Of a DNA stretch of 64,000 nt, positions 17,526 through 27,258 are shown one piece after another. The stretch comes from Bradyrhizobium commune. Lineage in GTDB: Bacteria > Pseudomonadota > Alphaproteobacteria > Rhizobiales > Xanthobacteraceae. The position numbers and the translations under genes are program-made. The stretch is from the NCBI RefSeq assembly GCF_015624505.1, contig NZ_CP061379.1, positions 744,001 to 808,000 of the forward strand, written 5' to 3'. Position 1 is the stretch's first letter; every line of letters begins with the position of its first letter. The notes below the pieces were generated by a model, which saw nothing but the letters and a program-made list of their open reading frames with translations, was not told the origin of the DNA and did not search any database.

Positions 17526-17765
17526 ATGGACGAGCGACGCGACAAAGCCAGGCACCGCGTGCTGAAAGCCGGAACCATCGAGTTCGGCGGCGGCGCGATC
17601 GACTGCACCGTCCGCAATTTCTCCGATACCGGCGCGGCGCTCGACGTCACGAGCCCGGTCGGCATCCCCGACCAGTTCACCCTGTCGATCAAGGCCGACG
17701 GAGCGCATCTGCCCTGCACGGTGGTTTGGCGCAAGGAGAAGCGGATCGGCGTGAGGTTCGGGTGA
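17526..17765 (+). CDS. PilZ domain protein (single domain)
   Basis: 79 residues. The c-di-GMP-binding marks are the arginines in RRDKARHR and the NFSDTGAALDV block (D/NxSxxG). A single-domain PilZ protein with no output domain, typically a c-di-GMP adaptor acting on partner proteins. Nearby c-di-GMP genes are limited to the PAS-GGDEF-EAL protein at 61.6 kb. Independent unit. Confidence 0.85.
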   Translation: MDERRDKARHRVLKAGTIEFGGGAIDCTVRNFSDTGAALDVTSPVGIPDQFTLSIKADGAHLPCTVVWRKEKRIGVRFG

Positions 17766-17799
17766 GCGCCTGGCGCAAGCTCGCGCAACAAATTCCGGT

Positions 17800-17931
17800 G
17801 TCGTCCCGGCGAAGGCCGGGACCCATACTGCGTGATTTATCGATAGCGCGCAGGTCGTGGTACCGCGCAACTACCAGTCTTAGCCAAAACTCAATTTGGT
17901 GGCCATGGATCCCGGCCTTCGCCGGGACGAC
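17800..17931. mobile_element. Short mobile palindromic repeat, copy 1 (CCCGGCGAAGGCCGGG family)
   Basis: A 132-base unit bounded by inverted ends that start GTCGTCCCGGCGAAGGCC and finish GGCCTTCGCCGGGACGAC. Its interior matches copies 2 and 3 (50727-50864, 56513-56650) only when reversed, so this copy sits in the opposite orientation. No coding capacity; located downstream of the PilZ gene. Probably spread by a remote transposase (REP-associated type), which is inference. Confidence 0.8.
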
Positions 17932-17957
17932 GGTGGAGAGTTGAGTGGGCTCACAAC

Positions 17958-19256
17958 TCATCCCGTCTCGACTTCACCCAGCCGGCTCGCCAAAATCTTG
18001 TCGATCCGTCGCCCATCGAGATCGACCACCTCGATATGCCAGCCGCCGAGGTCGAAGGCGTCGCCGACATTGGGCAGCACGTTGAACTGTTGCAGCACCA
18101 GGCCCGCCACCGTGTTGTAGCGATGATGCGGCGGCAGCTCGACGCCGAGCAGGTCGCCGAACTCGTCGACCGGCATCCAGCCGGAGATCAGCAGTGAGGA
18201 GTCCGCGCGCCTGACATAGGCCGGCTCCGGCGGGCCTTCCTCGGAATGGAAGGCGCCGACAATCGATTCCAGGATATCGGCGGCCGTGACCACGCCTTCG
18301 AACGCGCCGTATTCGTCGTGCACCAGACCGATGTGCACCGGCGCGGCCTTGAGGATCGCGAGCACGTCGCGCGCGTCGGCGGAGGCCGGGATGATCGGCG
18401 TCTCGCGCACCAGCGCGCGCAGATCGGGCGTGCGCTCGCGCATATAGGCAACGAGCAAATCCTTGGCCTGAAGCACGCCGATCGGCTTGTCGCGATCGCC
18501 GTCCGAAACAGGAAAGCGCGAATGCGGGCTGTTCGCGATCAGCGCCTGGATCGTCTCCTGATTGTCGCCAAGGTCGATCTCGTCAACTTCAGTGCGCGGC
18601 GTCATCACCGCGCCGACCGGCCGGTCGCCGAGCCGCATCACGCCGGCGATCATCTCCTTCTCGCCGGGCTCGAGCACACCGGCATTTTCAGCCTCGGTGA
18701 CGAGGTGATGGATTTCGTCCTCCGACACCTTCTCCTCGGACTTGCCGCCATGGCCGAGCAGGGTGAGGATCAGCCTGCCGGAGAGATCGAGCAGAAACAC
18801 CAGCGGCAGCGATATCTTCGCGAGCAAGTGCATTGCCGGCGCGACCTTCACCGCAATGCTTTCGGGGTCGCGCAGCGCCACCTGCTTCGGCACCAGCTCG
18901 CCGACGATCAGGGTCGCATAGGTGATGAGGGTGACGACGATGCCGACGCCGACGATGTCGGCAATGCCGGTGGAGAGACCGAGCTCGGCCAGCCATTGTG
19001 TCAGCCGCTGTCCGAGCGTCGCGCCGGAGAATGCGCCCGAGAGCACGCCGACCAGCGTGATGCCGATCTGCACCGTCGAGAGAAACTTTCCGGGATCGGA
19101 GGCCAGCATCAGCGCGCGCTCGGCGCCGCGCACGCCCTTGGCGGCAAGCAAAGACAGCCGCGCAGGGCGAGACGAGACCACGGCGAGCTCCGACATGGAC
19201 AGCAGGCCGTTGATGACGATCAGGACGACGACGACGATGAGTTCGACCGAGAGCAT
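17958..19256 (-). CDS. CNNM/CorC-HlyC family membrane protein with CBS pair
   Basis: 432 residues from the ATG at 19256 (first residues MLSVELIVVVVLIVINGLLS); 23 additional residues upstream look non-coding. Three to four membrane segments make the CNNM (DUF21) domain, residues about 1-190. Two CBS domains follow (about 210-330; GAVMTPRTEVDEIDL) and a CorC_HlyC domain closes the protein (ISGWMPVDEFGDLLG). Homologues such as CorB/CorC and TlyC-type proteins export or sense Mg2+. It converges on the PilZ gene, with a palindromic repeat between them. Confidence 0.88.
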   Translation of the reverse strand: MLSVELIVVVVLIVINGLLSMSELAVVSSRPARLSLLAAKGVRGAERALMLASDPGKFLSTVQIGITLVGVLSGAFSGATLGQRLTQWLAELGLSTGIADIVGVGIVVTLITYATLIVGELVPKQVALRDPESIAVKVAPAMHLLAKISLPLVFLLDLSGRLILTLLGHGGKSEEKVSEDEIHHLVTEAENAGVLEPGEKEMIAGVMRLGDRPVGAVMTPRTEVDEIDLGDNQETIQALIANSPHSRFPVSDGDRDKPIGVLQAKDLLVAYMRERTPDLRALVRETPIIPASADARDVLAILKAAPVHIGLVHDEYGAFEGVVTAADILESIVGAFHSEEGPPEPAYVRRADSSLLISGWMPVDEFGDLLGVELPPHHRYNTVAGLVLQQFNVLPNVGDAFDLGGWHIEVVDLDGRRIDKILASRLGEVETG

Positions 19257-19461
19257 TGATGGTCCGCAGTAAGGGAGTATGGCCCGATGGCCGATCGAGC
19301 CTTGATATAGGCATTTGGATGCCAAGCCGGCGAATTCGGCGCCTCCAATGAGCCGCGACCAGATGACACCCCGCGGAACTACGGATCCTGCCGTTACTTA
19401 ACGGCGCCTTAGCCGCCGCCAGCTAGGTTCCCTGCATTTGCTGATTGTATTGGTGACCAGG

Positions 19462-21537
19462 ATGCGGATCGGGAAGCTTTTCGCGCTGTCGATGCTGACG
19501 GTGACGGTTTTTGCAGTCATTCTCGGCACCCAGGTGCTGGTGCCCCAAGCGCGCATCTACACGAACCGCTCCGAGGCGATCAAGGCGGTCGACGCTTTCG
19601 GCGCAATTCTGGTGGTCAGCCAGTACGTTGCGGGTTATCGCGCGCCCTACATCTCGCCGATATTCCAGGAAAATCCGGCGACGCCGGCTCAGCTCGAGGC
19701 CTGCGCGAAGGCGTCGAAGGCCTCCGATACGGCCTTCGAGAATGCAAGGCGGGCCATCCTAGCGCTGGACGCCGCCGGACCGATGGCTGCCGATCTCGAG
19801 CGAGCTGCACGCCGGCTGAATGAGATTCGAACGGCGGCGGATCGCGCCATGGGCGTACCCCTGAGCGCACGCGATGGCGCCGCCATCAAGAACTTCCTGC
19901 CTGGCGTCGCCGAGATCATCGGCATTCTCGAGCCGATCATGAATCGCCTCGAAGCCGGCATCGCCACTTCCGATTCCTCGCTCTCGGCTTTGCTGAGCGT
20001 GGCCCGGACGGCGCAGGATCTGCGCGTCTCGGCCGGCGGCCGCGCCGCCACGCTGTCGCCCGCGCTGACCGCCCGCCGTCCGCTGACGATCGCCGAATTC
20101 TCTCTGATGGACCGGTTGCAGGGCCGCCTGGAGGCCGATCGCGAGCGCGTCGAGGCCGGCATCGATCAGCTCGGCAGTCCGCCCCGGATTGCCAGGGCGT
20201 TCAAGGACGCCATCGAGGCCTATTTCGGACATGCCGCCCTTGTGGTCGAGAAGGAGATGCCGGCGGCGCGCAGCGACGGCAAATACGGCCTCACCAACGA
20301 TGACCTCGCGACCGCCGTGGTGCCGGCCGTGCAGATGTTCTTCGGCGTACGCGACGCGGCGCTGGCAGAGGCGACCGAACGGGCCACGGCGGCCCGCGAC
20401 GGCGCGCTGGTGGTGCTTGCGCTGGCCGGCATTGCGGTGCTGGCGCTGCTCGGCACGCTCGCCGGAGTAACGGCGATGCTGCGCAGCCGGGTGGTGACGC
20501 CGCTTGCGAAGCTCGCCGGCGTGATCAGCACGCTTGCCGCCGGCAGGCACGAGGTCGAGATTCCCGCGACCGGGCGCAATGACGAGATCGGCCAGGTCGC
20601 CGGCTCGCTGCTGCTGTTCAAGGACTCGCTGATCGCCAAGGCCGCTGCCGACGATGCAGCTGCCGCAGAGGCCGAAGCGAAGCTCAAGCGCAGCCAGCGC
20701 ATGGACCAGATCGCGCGTGAGTTCGAAGCCATGATCAGCGACGTGATCAACACCGTGTCCTCGGCGTCCGCCGAGCTGGAATCGTCCGCGGGAACGCTGA
20801 CGAGCACGGCCGCGCAATCGGAAAAAATCACCGCAACCGTCGCAACCGCCTCCGAACAGGCCTCCACCAACGTGCAGACCGTCGCTGCGGCCGCGGAGGA
20901 AATGGCCTCGTCCGTCGACGAGATCAGCCGGCAGGTTCAGGACTCCGCGCGCATTGCCAGCGAAGCGGTGCAGCAGGCGGGGCGGACCAACGACCATGTC
21001 GGCGAGCTGGCCAAGGCGGCCGGGCGAATCGGGGACGTCGTCGAGCTCATCAGCCAGATTGCGGGCCAGACCAATCTCCTGGCGCTGAACGCGACCATCG
21101 AGGCGGCGCGCGCCGGCGAGGCCGGACGCGGCTTCGCGGTCGTCGCGTCCGAGGTCAAGGCACTCGCCGAGCAGACCGCGAAGGCCACCGGCGAGATCAG
21201 TCAGCAGATCAGCGGAATCCAGACGGCGACGCAGGATTCGGTCGGTGCGATCAAGGCGATCGGCGATACCATCACCCGCATGTCCGAGATCGCGTCGGCC
21301 ATCGCCTCGGCGGTCGAGGAGCAAGGGGCGGCGACGCGGGAGATCTCGCGCAACGTGCAGCAGGCTTCGCGCGGCACCCAGCAGGTCTCCGCCAGCATCG
21401 TCGATGTGCAGCACGGCGCGAGCCAGACCGGATCGGCCTCGTCCAATGTGCTTGCGGCAGCCAAGTCGCTGTCCGGCGAGAGCAGCCGTCTCAAGCTCGA
21501 GGTCGGCCGGTTTCTCGACGCGATCCGGGCGGCATAG
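19462..21537 (+). CDS. Methyl-accepting chemotaxis protein
   Basis: 691 residues from the ATG at 19462 (a TTG at 19438 is the longer option). One membrane segment at the N-terminus, a periplasmic sensing domain of about 300 residues, a second membrane segment ([20 protein letters not shown], about residues 315-335), a HAMP domain ([20 protein letters not shown]) and a signalling hairpin whose tip reads [20 protein letters not shown]. It relays a periplasmic signal to CheA. No pentapeptide tether for CheR/CheB at the C-terminus (ends DAIRAA). Ligand unknown. Monocistronic. Confidence 0.9.
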   Translation: MRIGKLFALSMLTVTVFAVILGTQVLVPQARIYTNRSEAIKAVDAFGAILVVSQYVAGYRAPYISPIFQENPATPAQLEACAKASKASDTAFENARRAILALDAAGPMAADLERAARRLNEIRTAADRAMGVPLSARDGAAIKNFLPGVAEIIGILEPIMNRLEAGIATSDSSLSALLSVARTAQDLRVSAGGRAATLSPALTARRPLTIAEFSLMDRLQGRLEADRERVEAGIDQLGSPPRIARAFKDAIEAYFGHAALVVEKEMPAARSDGKYGLTNDDLATAVVPAVQMFFGVRDAALAEATERATAARDGALVVLALAGIAVLALLGTLAGVTAMLRSRVVTPLAKLAGVISTLAAGRHEVEIPATGRNDEIGQVAGSLLLFKDSLIAKAAADDAAAAEAEAKLKRSQRMDQIAREFEAMISDVINTVSSASAELESSAGTLTSTAAQSEKITATVATASEQASTNVQTVAAAAEEMASSVDEISRQVQDSARIASEAVQQAGRTNDHVGELAKAAGRIGDVVELISQIAGQTNLLALNATIEAARAGEAGRGFAVVASEVKALAEQTAKATGEISQQISGIQTATQDSVGAIKAIGDTITRMSEIASAIASAVEEQGAATREISRNVQQASRGTQQVSASIVDVQHGASQTGSASSNVLAAAKSLSGESSRLKLEVGRFLDAIRAA

Positions 21538-21586
21538 TGCATCACCGACCTTCGAAGATAGCCAAATCCGGTGGCCTGCCTTCAGG

Positions 21587-23641
21587 CTAGAACTCCGCGT
21601 GCAGGCGGCCCGAGAAGATCGACACTGGCCCACGATCCGCGTTGTAGGCGGGATTGACCACGAGCTGATAGTCGGCGGTCAGCACGACGCCCTTGATCAC
21701 CGAATAGGCGTAGTAAGCCTCGAGGATACGCTCATTGCTGTAGTTGAGCTGTCCGTCGCCGATCAGGAGGCCGACGCCGCCGGCAGCCAGGAAATCGCGA
21801 TGCGCGGCCGACAGGCCGTTGATCGCGCCGCCGATGCCGACCGTGTCGTCCGGACGCCCCCAGCTTCTGCCCTTGATCGACACGCCGCCCGACAGGCTGC
21901 GGTCGACGTCGGTGAAGTTCAGGATCTGGTTCTGACCGTCATTCCAGCTTGCGCGGGCAAACAGCCCGACGTCGGTGACGATCTGCTGCTCGAGATTGAC
22001 ATAGAAGCCGTATTTGAGCCGGGTGCGCTGGGTTGCGGCGACGATGTCGTTGATGTCGAGCGCCGGGTTCGCGGCGGCGAGGTCCACCACGTCGCGATAG
22101 TTGGCGGTGTTGCCGCTGTTGGCGAAGACGCCGAAGCGCAACTTGCCGGGCTGCTCGAGGATCGTATGACGCTCCTCGAACTCGACCACCGAGCCGCCGG
22201 TCTTGAAGGTGAGCACGTCGCTGTTGGGGGCCGACGGCACCTGGAACAGGCCGGCACGGATCGCCCAATCCTTGCGGTTGAGCTCGACCACGGCGCCGCG
22301 GGTGTAGCCCGGCAGATCCGCGGGGAAGTCGTACGCGGCGGACGCCCACATCGCCCAGTTCATGAAATCGGCGCGCGGGTCCTTTGCGTAGGAATTGCCG
22401 TCGAAGAAGTCGCCGACGGCGAAACGGCCGACGATCAGCGTGACGCGATCGATGTCGCGTTTTCCCGCGAGCTGGTTCGGGCCGTCATCGACCGTCTCCT
22501 GCTCGCCGCCGAGACCGAAGGTCTGCTTGAAATAGTAGCGCTGCGCGCGGATCTTCGGGAACGGCGCGCCGGCCTTCTGCGCCTCGCCGTTGGAGAAGCC
22601 GGCAAGTCCGAGCGTGCCGTTGATGCCAAAGCCCTGCGCGAGCTCGGGATTGAAGTAGAACTCGCCGCCGTCCCAGAGCCGCGCGCCGAGGAACGCCGTC
22701 GTCGTCCACGTCGCCTGAAACTGGCCGCCGCCGGGAAGGCTCTGCGGGCTCGCATAGGGCGAGTGGATCGGCCCGTAGCCTTGCGGCAGCACGGTTGTCT
22801 GGGCGTGGACGTTCCAGTCGTCGGATTCGGGGAGCCTGGTTTTTCCGTCAACCACGGGCATCCACGGCGTGTCGCCGAACTGGTAGTTCAGGCCGAGCTT
22901 GAACAGATGGATGCGCGGATCGACATTGACGCTGCCGAGGCCAAAGCCGCTGAGATCGTACGTCTTGCGCGACAGATCGACATAGTCGTATTCGGCCTTC
23001 GCAGTCCAATTGCCGCTGACGGCGTATTCGAGACCGAGGCCTGCCGTCCATCCCGCCTGATAGTGACCGACCGGAAACAACGGGGTCACGCCATCGCCGT
23101 CGTTGACGTTGATGCGGGTGTGACCCCACGCGAAGCCGCCGGTGACAAAGGGCATGAAGCGGTCGAAGGCATAGCCGATGCGGCCGCGCACGGTACCGAC
23201 ATAGTCGATCGTGGTATGAAAGGCTGCCGGTGAATTTGCGAGCGCCGGACCGTCGGCGGGACTCGGGAATGTGGAGTCGGCTTCGATCCCGAGCACCACG
23301 CGGTTTGCGAGCTGGCGGTTGTAGCCAAGCTGATAGCCGCCGGTGAGTCCGGTGGCGCTGTGCGGCAGCACCACGCCCTGCTCGGGCAGGGGATTGGTGC
23401 CGGGCCCGAAGCTCGCATCGCCATAGCCGAAATGGCCGCCGACATAGAAGCCGGTCCAGTCGTACACGGCCCTCGCTGCGGCGCGCGCCTTCAGCGGCAG
23501 GTCGGCGGCGAAGCTCGCACCCGGCAGGACCAGCACGCCGGTGGCGATCGCCGCCGCCGTCCGCAACAATTGCTGTCGGTAACCCCTCAACGTCAAAACG
23601 CACGCCCCCAAGACGCAAATATGCCCCAGCCACTCCGACAT
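21587..23641 (-). CDS. Outer membrane protein: Omp25-like barrel fused to carbohydrate-selective porin (OprB)
   Basis: 684 residues. After an N-terminal signal (cleavage near GASFAAD, about residue 45) comes an Omp25/OmpA-like eight-strand barrel: AVYDWTGFYVGGHFGYGDAS, GTVRGRIGYAFDRFMPFVTG, AKAEYDYVDLS, closing with HLFKLGLNYQF at about residue 255. The remaining ~425 residues match OprB carbohydrate porins (WNVHAQTTVLPQGYG, RVTLIVGRFAVGDFFDGNSY, YAYSVIKGVVLTADYQLVVN, ending in HAEF). It would let sugars through the outer membrane. The start may be internal; the first ~20 residues look unlike a signal peptide. Two barrels in one chain is an unusual design. Confidence 0.82.
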   Translation of the reverse strand: MSEWLGHICVLGACVLTLRGYRQQLLRTAAAIATGVLVLPGASFAADLPLKARAAARAVYDWTGFYVGGHFGYGDASFGPGTNPLPEQGVVLPHSATGLTGGYQLGYNRQLANRVVLGIEADSTFPSPADGPALANSPAAFHTTIDYVGTVRGRIGYAFDRFMPFVTGGFAWGHTRINVNDGDGVTPLFPVGHYQAGWTAGLGLEYAVSGNWTAKAEYDYVDLSRKTYDLSGFGLGSVNVDPRIHLFKLGLNYQFGDTPWMPVVDGKTRLPESDDWNVHAQTTVLPQGYGPIHSPYASPQSLPGGGQFQATWTTTAFLGARLWDGGEFYFNPELAQGFGINGTLGLAGFSNGEAQKAGAPFPKIRAQRYYFKQTFGLGGEQETVDDGPNQLAGKRDIDRVTLIVGRFAVGDFFDGNSYAKDPRADFMNWAMWASAAYDFPADLPGYTRGAVVELNRKDWAIRAGLFQVPSAPNSDVLTFKTGGSVVEFEERHTILEQPGKLRFGVFANSGNTANYRDVVDLAAANPALDINDIVAATQRTRLKYGFYVNLEQQIVTDVGLFARASWNDGQNQILNFTDVDRSLSGGVSIKGRSWGRPDDTVGIGGAINGLSAAHRDFLAAGGVGLLIGDGQLNYSNERILEAYYAYSVIKGVVLTADYQLVVNPAYNADRGPVSIFSGRLHAEF

Positions 23642-23857
23642 CCCTGCCGATTCGCGGCGATCCTGTCATCAGGTTCCGGCTGATCGCTCGATCCGACGAG
23701 ATGATCCCGACGCAATGCGATTTCGCCCAAGCCACTGCACTTGCAGAGAACCTTATTGCTAGTAATTCGCAATAGCAACTGGGCTGGAATGTCGCACAAG
23801 ATGGTTGGCATCCTTGTGTGACTGGACTGCAACAAATCCCCGGTCCTGAAAATGGAT

Positions 23858-23890
23858 GACCCCGCCCGGGGGGGACGGCCGGGCGGGGTC
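23858..23890. terminator. Strong GC hairpin
   Basis: Perfect 12-base inverted repeat GACCCCGCCCGG (23858-23869) / CCGGGCGGGGTC (23879-23890) with a 9-base loop. It lies about 80 bases past the stop of the minus-strand small-protein gene at 23968-24230, in the right place to end that transcript, and upstream of the porin gene. No T-run. The rest of the 23642-23967 gap holds no gene I can recognise; it should contain the porin promoter. Confidence 0.55.
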
Positions 23891-23967
23891 GGGGGCACGA
23901 CACGGGGTGGATGAGGCGCCCGTGTCGAACGCAGGATCCACGTGAGATCGGACCTCAGCTCGTCAAA

Positions 23968-24230
23968 TCAGTAGCAAGTACGAACGCTGCCCAGGTAATG
24001 GCCGAAGGCGTCATACCGCGCGGACCAGCCGCAGCGGTGATAGCCGCCGTAATAGGGCTGGTTGCTGGCGGCGATCGCGGTGCCGACGACGGCGCAGTGG
24101 CGATGCCGACGCCCACACCCACGCCCCAGCCGAGCGGCTTGGCTTGGGCGGCCGATGTGGTGGAAGCGACGCCTGCGGTGACGGTGAGCGCCACGAGAAC
24201 GACGGTGGCAATTTTGGTCTTGATCGACAT
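23968..24230 (-). pseudogene. Small secreted protein gene with a one-base frameshift
   Basis: The ATG at 24230 opens a clear signal peptide (MSIKTKIATVVLVALTVTAG, cleavage near AQAKP) followed by GWGVGVGVGIAT. At 24094-24095 one base is missing relative to the expected frame. Reading on in the next frame gives AVVGTAIAASNQPYYGGYHR, then CGWSARYDAFGHYLGSVRTC and Y before a TGA at 23968-23970. The two halves together make a typical ~87-residue rhizobial secreted Gly/Tyr protein. Left uncorrected, the first frame runs on to 23955 with unrelated residues. Either a true pseudogene or a sequencing slip at GGC/GCC. Confidence 0.72.
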
Positions 24231-24370
24231 TTCAAAACTCCATCCGGGTTGAGACAGTCCGTTGTGGCCCGCTTGCGGAGTTGGACGGAGGATTGCCGAA
24301 ACCGGTTCGAACGCGGCCGGAGCGGTCGTCACGCCCGGCTCTTTTCTCAACAATTCCAAGAAGATGAAAT

Positions 24371-25177
24371 CTAGCCCAGGGGACCCTTGGCGAGGCTCTT
24401 CACGTCGAAGTTATCAACCTCGGCCAGCAGCTCGCAGAAGGCGCGCGCGCCTTGGTCGATCAACTCTTCGCCCTTCCCGGCCATCGCCAGCGTTGCATTG
24501 CCGACGGCGCCGCTCGGGTTGAGATCCTGCGCTTGCCAGGCGAACGGCGCGGGTCGCTGCGTCGACAGCCAGCGATATCGTGCCTCCATTGCGATGCTGC
24601 TCGCAGGAAAATCCGCGATCGCATTTGCGCGCACCTGATCGGGATAGCGCGCCAGCATGATCGAGGTCTCGACGGCGCCGCCGTGGATGCCGTGACGCAC
24701 CTCATCGGCCGGGAACAGCTTGTCCGCCCCCGACAGGCGTGACCAGGACGTCGTCACAACGAACAGTTTTTGATGCGCGCGCAGATCCTGCGCGACCAGC
24801 ATCATCGCCGCGCTGTTGCCGCCATGGCTGGTGATGATGACGAGCTTCTTCACACCGCGTTTCGCGATGTCCTCGCCGATCGCGGTCCACTTCCTCAGCG
24901 CGACCTCGCTCGGCAGCGTCTGCGTGCCCGGATAGTCGATATGCTCGGTGGAAATCCCGATCCGCTCGACAGGCAGGAAACTGGCTGGAACACTCTCGGG
25001 TAAAAGCGCGCGCACGCGCGCCAGATAGGCGTCTGCGATCAGCACGTCGGTCTCGAGCGGCAGATGCGGGCCGTGCTGCTCGGTCGCCGCCAGTGGCAGC
25101 ACCGCGATCCAGCGCGACGTGTCCGCAGGGCTCGCGTCAGCCCAGCGGATCTCGGTCCAGTCGCGGGAAGGCGTCAT
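24371..25177 (-). CDS. Creatininase family protein (creatinine amidohydrolase-like)
   Basis: 268 residues from the ATG at 25177 (a GTG at 25204 gives nine more). Metal-binding set of the family: ATEQHGPHLPLETDVLIA (Glu, His, Asp) near residue 35, and ITSHGGNSAAMML near residue 110; HGIHGGAVETSIMLARYPD provides the second-site Glu. Members hydrolyse cyclic amides (creatinine) or formamides as in riboflavin/F420 or mycofactocin pathways. It is divergent from an NMT1-type ABC operon, so the hydrolase may act on the imported compound (inference). Confidence 0.83.
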   Translation of the reverse strand: MTPSRDWTEIRWADASPADTSRWIAVLPLAATEQHGPHLPLETDVLIADAYLARVRALLPESVPASFLPVERIGISTEHIDYPGTQTLPSEVALRKWTAIGEDIAKRGVKKLVIITSHGGNSAAMMLVAQDLRAHQKLFVVTTSWSRLSGADKLFPADEVRHGIHGGAVETSIMLARYPDQVRANAIADFPASSIAMEARYRWLSTQRPAPFAWQAQDLNPSGAVGNATLAMAGKGEELIDQGARAFCELLAEVDNFDVKSLAKGPLG

Positions 25178-25316
25178 CAAGGTTTCTTTGCCCGAATTTG
25201 TCACGTAGTTTGGAGTTATCAGGGGACGCGGGCCCGGCCAGCCAGCGTCCCCGAACTTCTTGCGGTTTTATCGCGTTGTTTTCACATCGGCCAGCCATGA
25301 TCGACGGAGTGCATTC

Positions 25317-26339
25317 ATGAGCCCCTCCCATCTGCGACGAGCGTTAACGGCGGGCTTCATGGCCGCTTTGGTCTGGGGCGTCCCGGTGCGCGCCGAGACG
25401 CTGGACAAGGTCACGTTCGGCACCAATTGGGTCGCCGAGGCCGAGCATGGCGGCTTCTTCCAGGCGGTCGCCGACGGCACCTACAAGAAATACGGGCTCG
25501 ACGTCACCATCGTTCCGGGTGGCCCGAACGAGAACAACCGGATGCTCCTGATCGCCGGCAAGATCGATTTCTTCATGGCCGCGAATACGCTGATGTCGTT
25601 CGACGCGGTCTCCAACAACGTCCCCGTCGTGACGATCGCCGCGATCTTCCAGAAGGATCCGCAGGTGATGCTGACGCAGCCGGACGCGAAGGTCACCAAG
25701 ATCGAGGAATTGAAGCCGCTGACGCTGTTCGTCTCCAAGGAAGGTATGACCAGCTATTTCCAGTGGCTGAAGTCCGAATACGGCTTCAGTGAGAAAAACG
25801 TCCGCCCCTATAATTTCAATCCGCAGCCCTTCATCGCCAATCCCAAGAGCGCGATGCAGGGCTACGTTACCTCCGAGCCCTTCGCGGTCGAGAAGGCTGC
25901 CGGCTTCAAGCCCAACGTGCTGCTGCTTGCCGACAACGGCTTCAACACCTATTCGACCCTGATCGAGACCCGCCGCGACCTGGTCGATAAGAGAGCCGAC
26001 CTCGTGCAGCGCTTCGTCGATGCCTCCATCGTCGGCTGGTACAATTACATCTACGGTGACAATTCCGCCGGCAATGCCATGATCAAGAAGCTCAATCCGG
26101 AGATGACCGACGAGCTGCTGGCCTATTCCGTCGCCAAGATGAAGCAATATGGCATCGTCGATTCCGGCGACAGCCTGAAGGACGGCATCGGCGCGATGAG
26201 CGACGATCGCTATACCTCCTTCTTCAACAAGATGGTGAAGGCCGGCGTCATCAAGCCCGATCTCGACTTCCGCAAATCCTACACATTACGCTTCGTCAAC
26301 AAGGGCGTCGGCGCCGAGCTGCGCCCCGCCAAGCCGTAA
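25317..26339 (+). CDS. ABC transporter substrate-binding protein, NMT1/THI5-like
   Basis: 340 residues from the ATG at 25317, which has CGGAG upstream; the reading frame is open further but the preceding part is not protein-like. Signal peptide residues 1-26 (ending VPVRAET). The NMT1 pattern FGTNWVAEAEHGGFFQAVAD is close to pyrimidine-precursor (ThiY/RibY-like) and riboflavin-type binding proteins. Operon partners are the ATPase, permease, a 2-hydroxyacid dehydrogenase and an Inh-domain protein. The ligand may be a pyrimidine or other N-heterocycle, considering the creatininase next door; this is a guess from context. Confidence 0.87.
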   Translation: MSPSHLRRALTAGFMAALVWGVPVRAETLDKVTFGTNWVAEAEHGGFFQAVADGTYKKYGLDVTIVPGGPNENNRMLLIAGKIDFFMAANTLMSFDAVSNNVPVVTIAAIFQKDPQVMLTQPDAKVTKIEELKPLTLFVSKEGMTSYFQWLKSEYGFSEKNVRPYNFNPQPFIANPKSAMQGYVTSEPFAVEKAAGFKPNVLLLADNGFNTYSTLIETRRDLVDKRADLVQRFVDASIVGWYNYIYGDNSAGNAMIKKLNPEMTDELLAYSVAKMKQYGIVDSGDSLKDGIGAMSDDRYTSFFNKMVKAGVIKPDLDFRKSYTLRFVNKGVGAELRPAKP

Positions 26340-26376
26340 CCATGCAAATATCGAAGCGAGACGTGGCGGCGTCGTC

Positions 26377-26401
26377 CACCTCTCCCCGTCGGGGAGAGGT
26401 G
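26377..26401 (+). terminator. Hairpin between binding-protein and ATPase genes
   Basis: Perfect 11-base stem CACCTCTCCCC (26377-26387) / GGGGAGAGGTG (26391-26401) with a 3-base loop, 38 bases after the binding-protein stop. Within an operon such a hairpin commonly protects the upstream mRNA or partly terminates, giving more binding protein than membrane parts. The CCTCTCCCC sequence type also recurs at 63.8 kb, so it may simply be a dispersed repeat. Confidence 0.55.
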
Positions 26402-26442
26402 AAAGACGTTGCTCGACCGTGCCCCGCAACGACCAACGATCA

Positions 26443-27258
26443 ATGGTAGAGAGCAAAACTTCGTCCACGGTCGAGGCCGGCCTGACGGCGCTTGCCGTCA
26501 GCCTGCGCGGTGTGACGAAGGCTTATGACAACGGCGTCATGGCGCTCGGCCCGCTCGATCTCGCCGTGCGCAAGGGCGAGTTCATCTCGCTGCTCGGGCC
26601 CTCCGGCTGCGGCAAGTCGACGGCGCTGCGCCTGATCGCAGGCCTCAGCGCGCCGTCGTCCGGCACGATGCGGGTGGCGCGCCACGAGGGGCCGGTGCAG
26701 CCGGGCCATGGTATCGGCTTCGTGTTCCAGGAGCCGACCTTGATGCCCTGGACCAGCGTGCGCGAAAACGTGCGGCTGCCGCTCAAGCTTGGTGGCATCC
26801 CCAAGGCAGAGGGATGCGCGCGCGCCGATGCGGCGCTGTCCAGCGTCGGCCTCGCCGATTTCGCCGACGCCTTTCCGCGCGAATTGTCCGGTGGCATGAA
26901 GATGCGGGTGTCGCTGGCGCGCGCGCTCGTCACCGATCCCGACATTCTCCTGATGGATGAGCCGTTCGCGGCACTCGACGAGATCGCGCGCTTTCGCCTC
27001 AACAACGACCTGCTCGCGCTGTGGCGCGGCCTTCGCAAGACCGTCATCTTCGTCACCCATTCGGTGTTCGAATCCGTCTATCTGTCCCAGCGCGTCGTGG
27101 TGATGACGGCGCGACCCGGCCGCATCCAGGCCGATCTCCGCATCGAGACGGTCGAGCCGCGCGGCGAGGAGTTTCGTACCTCGGCCGCCTATTCCGATTA
27201 TTGCCGGCGTGTGTCGGCCGCGCTGGCGCCGTCCTATTCGGGACAGTCGACGCTGTGA
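26443..27258 (+). CDS. ABC transporter ATP-binding protein
   Basis: 271 residues from the ATG at 26443 (a GTG at 26419 would add eight). Walker A GPSGCGKST near residue 62, Q-loop FVFQEPTLMPW, signature LSGGMKMR, Walker B ILLMDEPFAALDE, and the switch His in FVTHSVFES. Belongs to the nitrate/taurine-type importer ATPases. It overlaps the permease start by four bases (GTGA). Cytoplasmic energy subunit for the binding protein at 25317. Confidence 0.92.
   Translation: MVESKTSSTVEAGLTALAVSLRGVTKAYDNGVMALGPLDLAVRKGEFISLLGPSGCGKSTALRLIAGLSAPSSGTMRVARHEGPVQPGHGIGFVFQEPTLMPWTSVRENVRLPLKLGGIPKAEGCARADAALSSVGLADFADAFPRELSGGMKMRVSLARALVTDPDILLMDEPFAALDEIARFRLNNDLLALWRGLRKTVIFVTHSVFESVYLSQRVVVMTARPGRIQADLRIETVEPRGEEFRTSAAYSDYCRRVSAALAPSYSGQSTL

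Noticed and set aside
18246..19259. Long open frames antisense to real genes (for example 337 codons opposite the CorC gene, 431 codons opposite the symporter at 10996-12291, 624 codons opposite the chemoreceptor)
   Set aside because: They mirror high-GC third-position bias of the sense genes, are rich in Arg/His/Gly/Asp, and show no domain or ribosome site.
24011..24235. 74-codon frame overlapping the frameshifted small gene
   Set aside because: Arg/Pro/Ser-rich shadow frame; the signal peptide and mature part lie in the other two frames.
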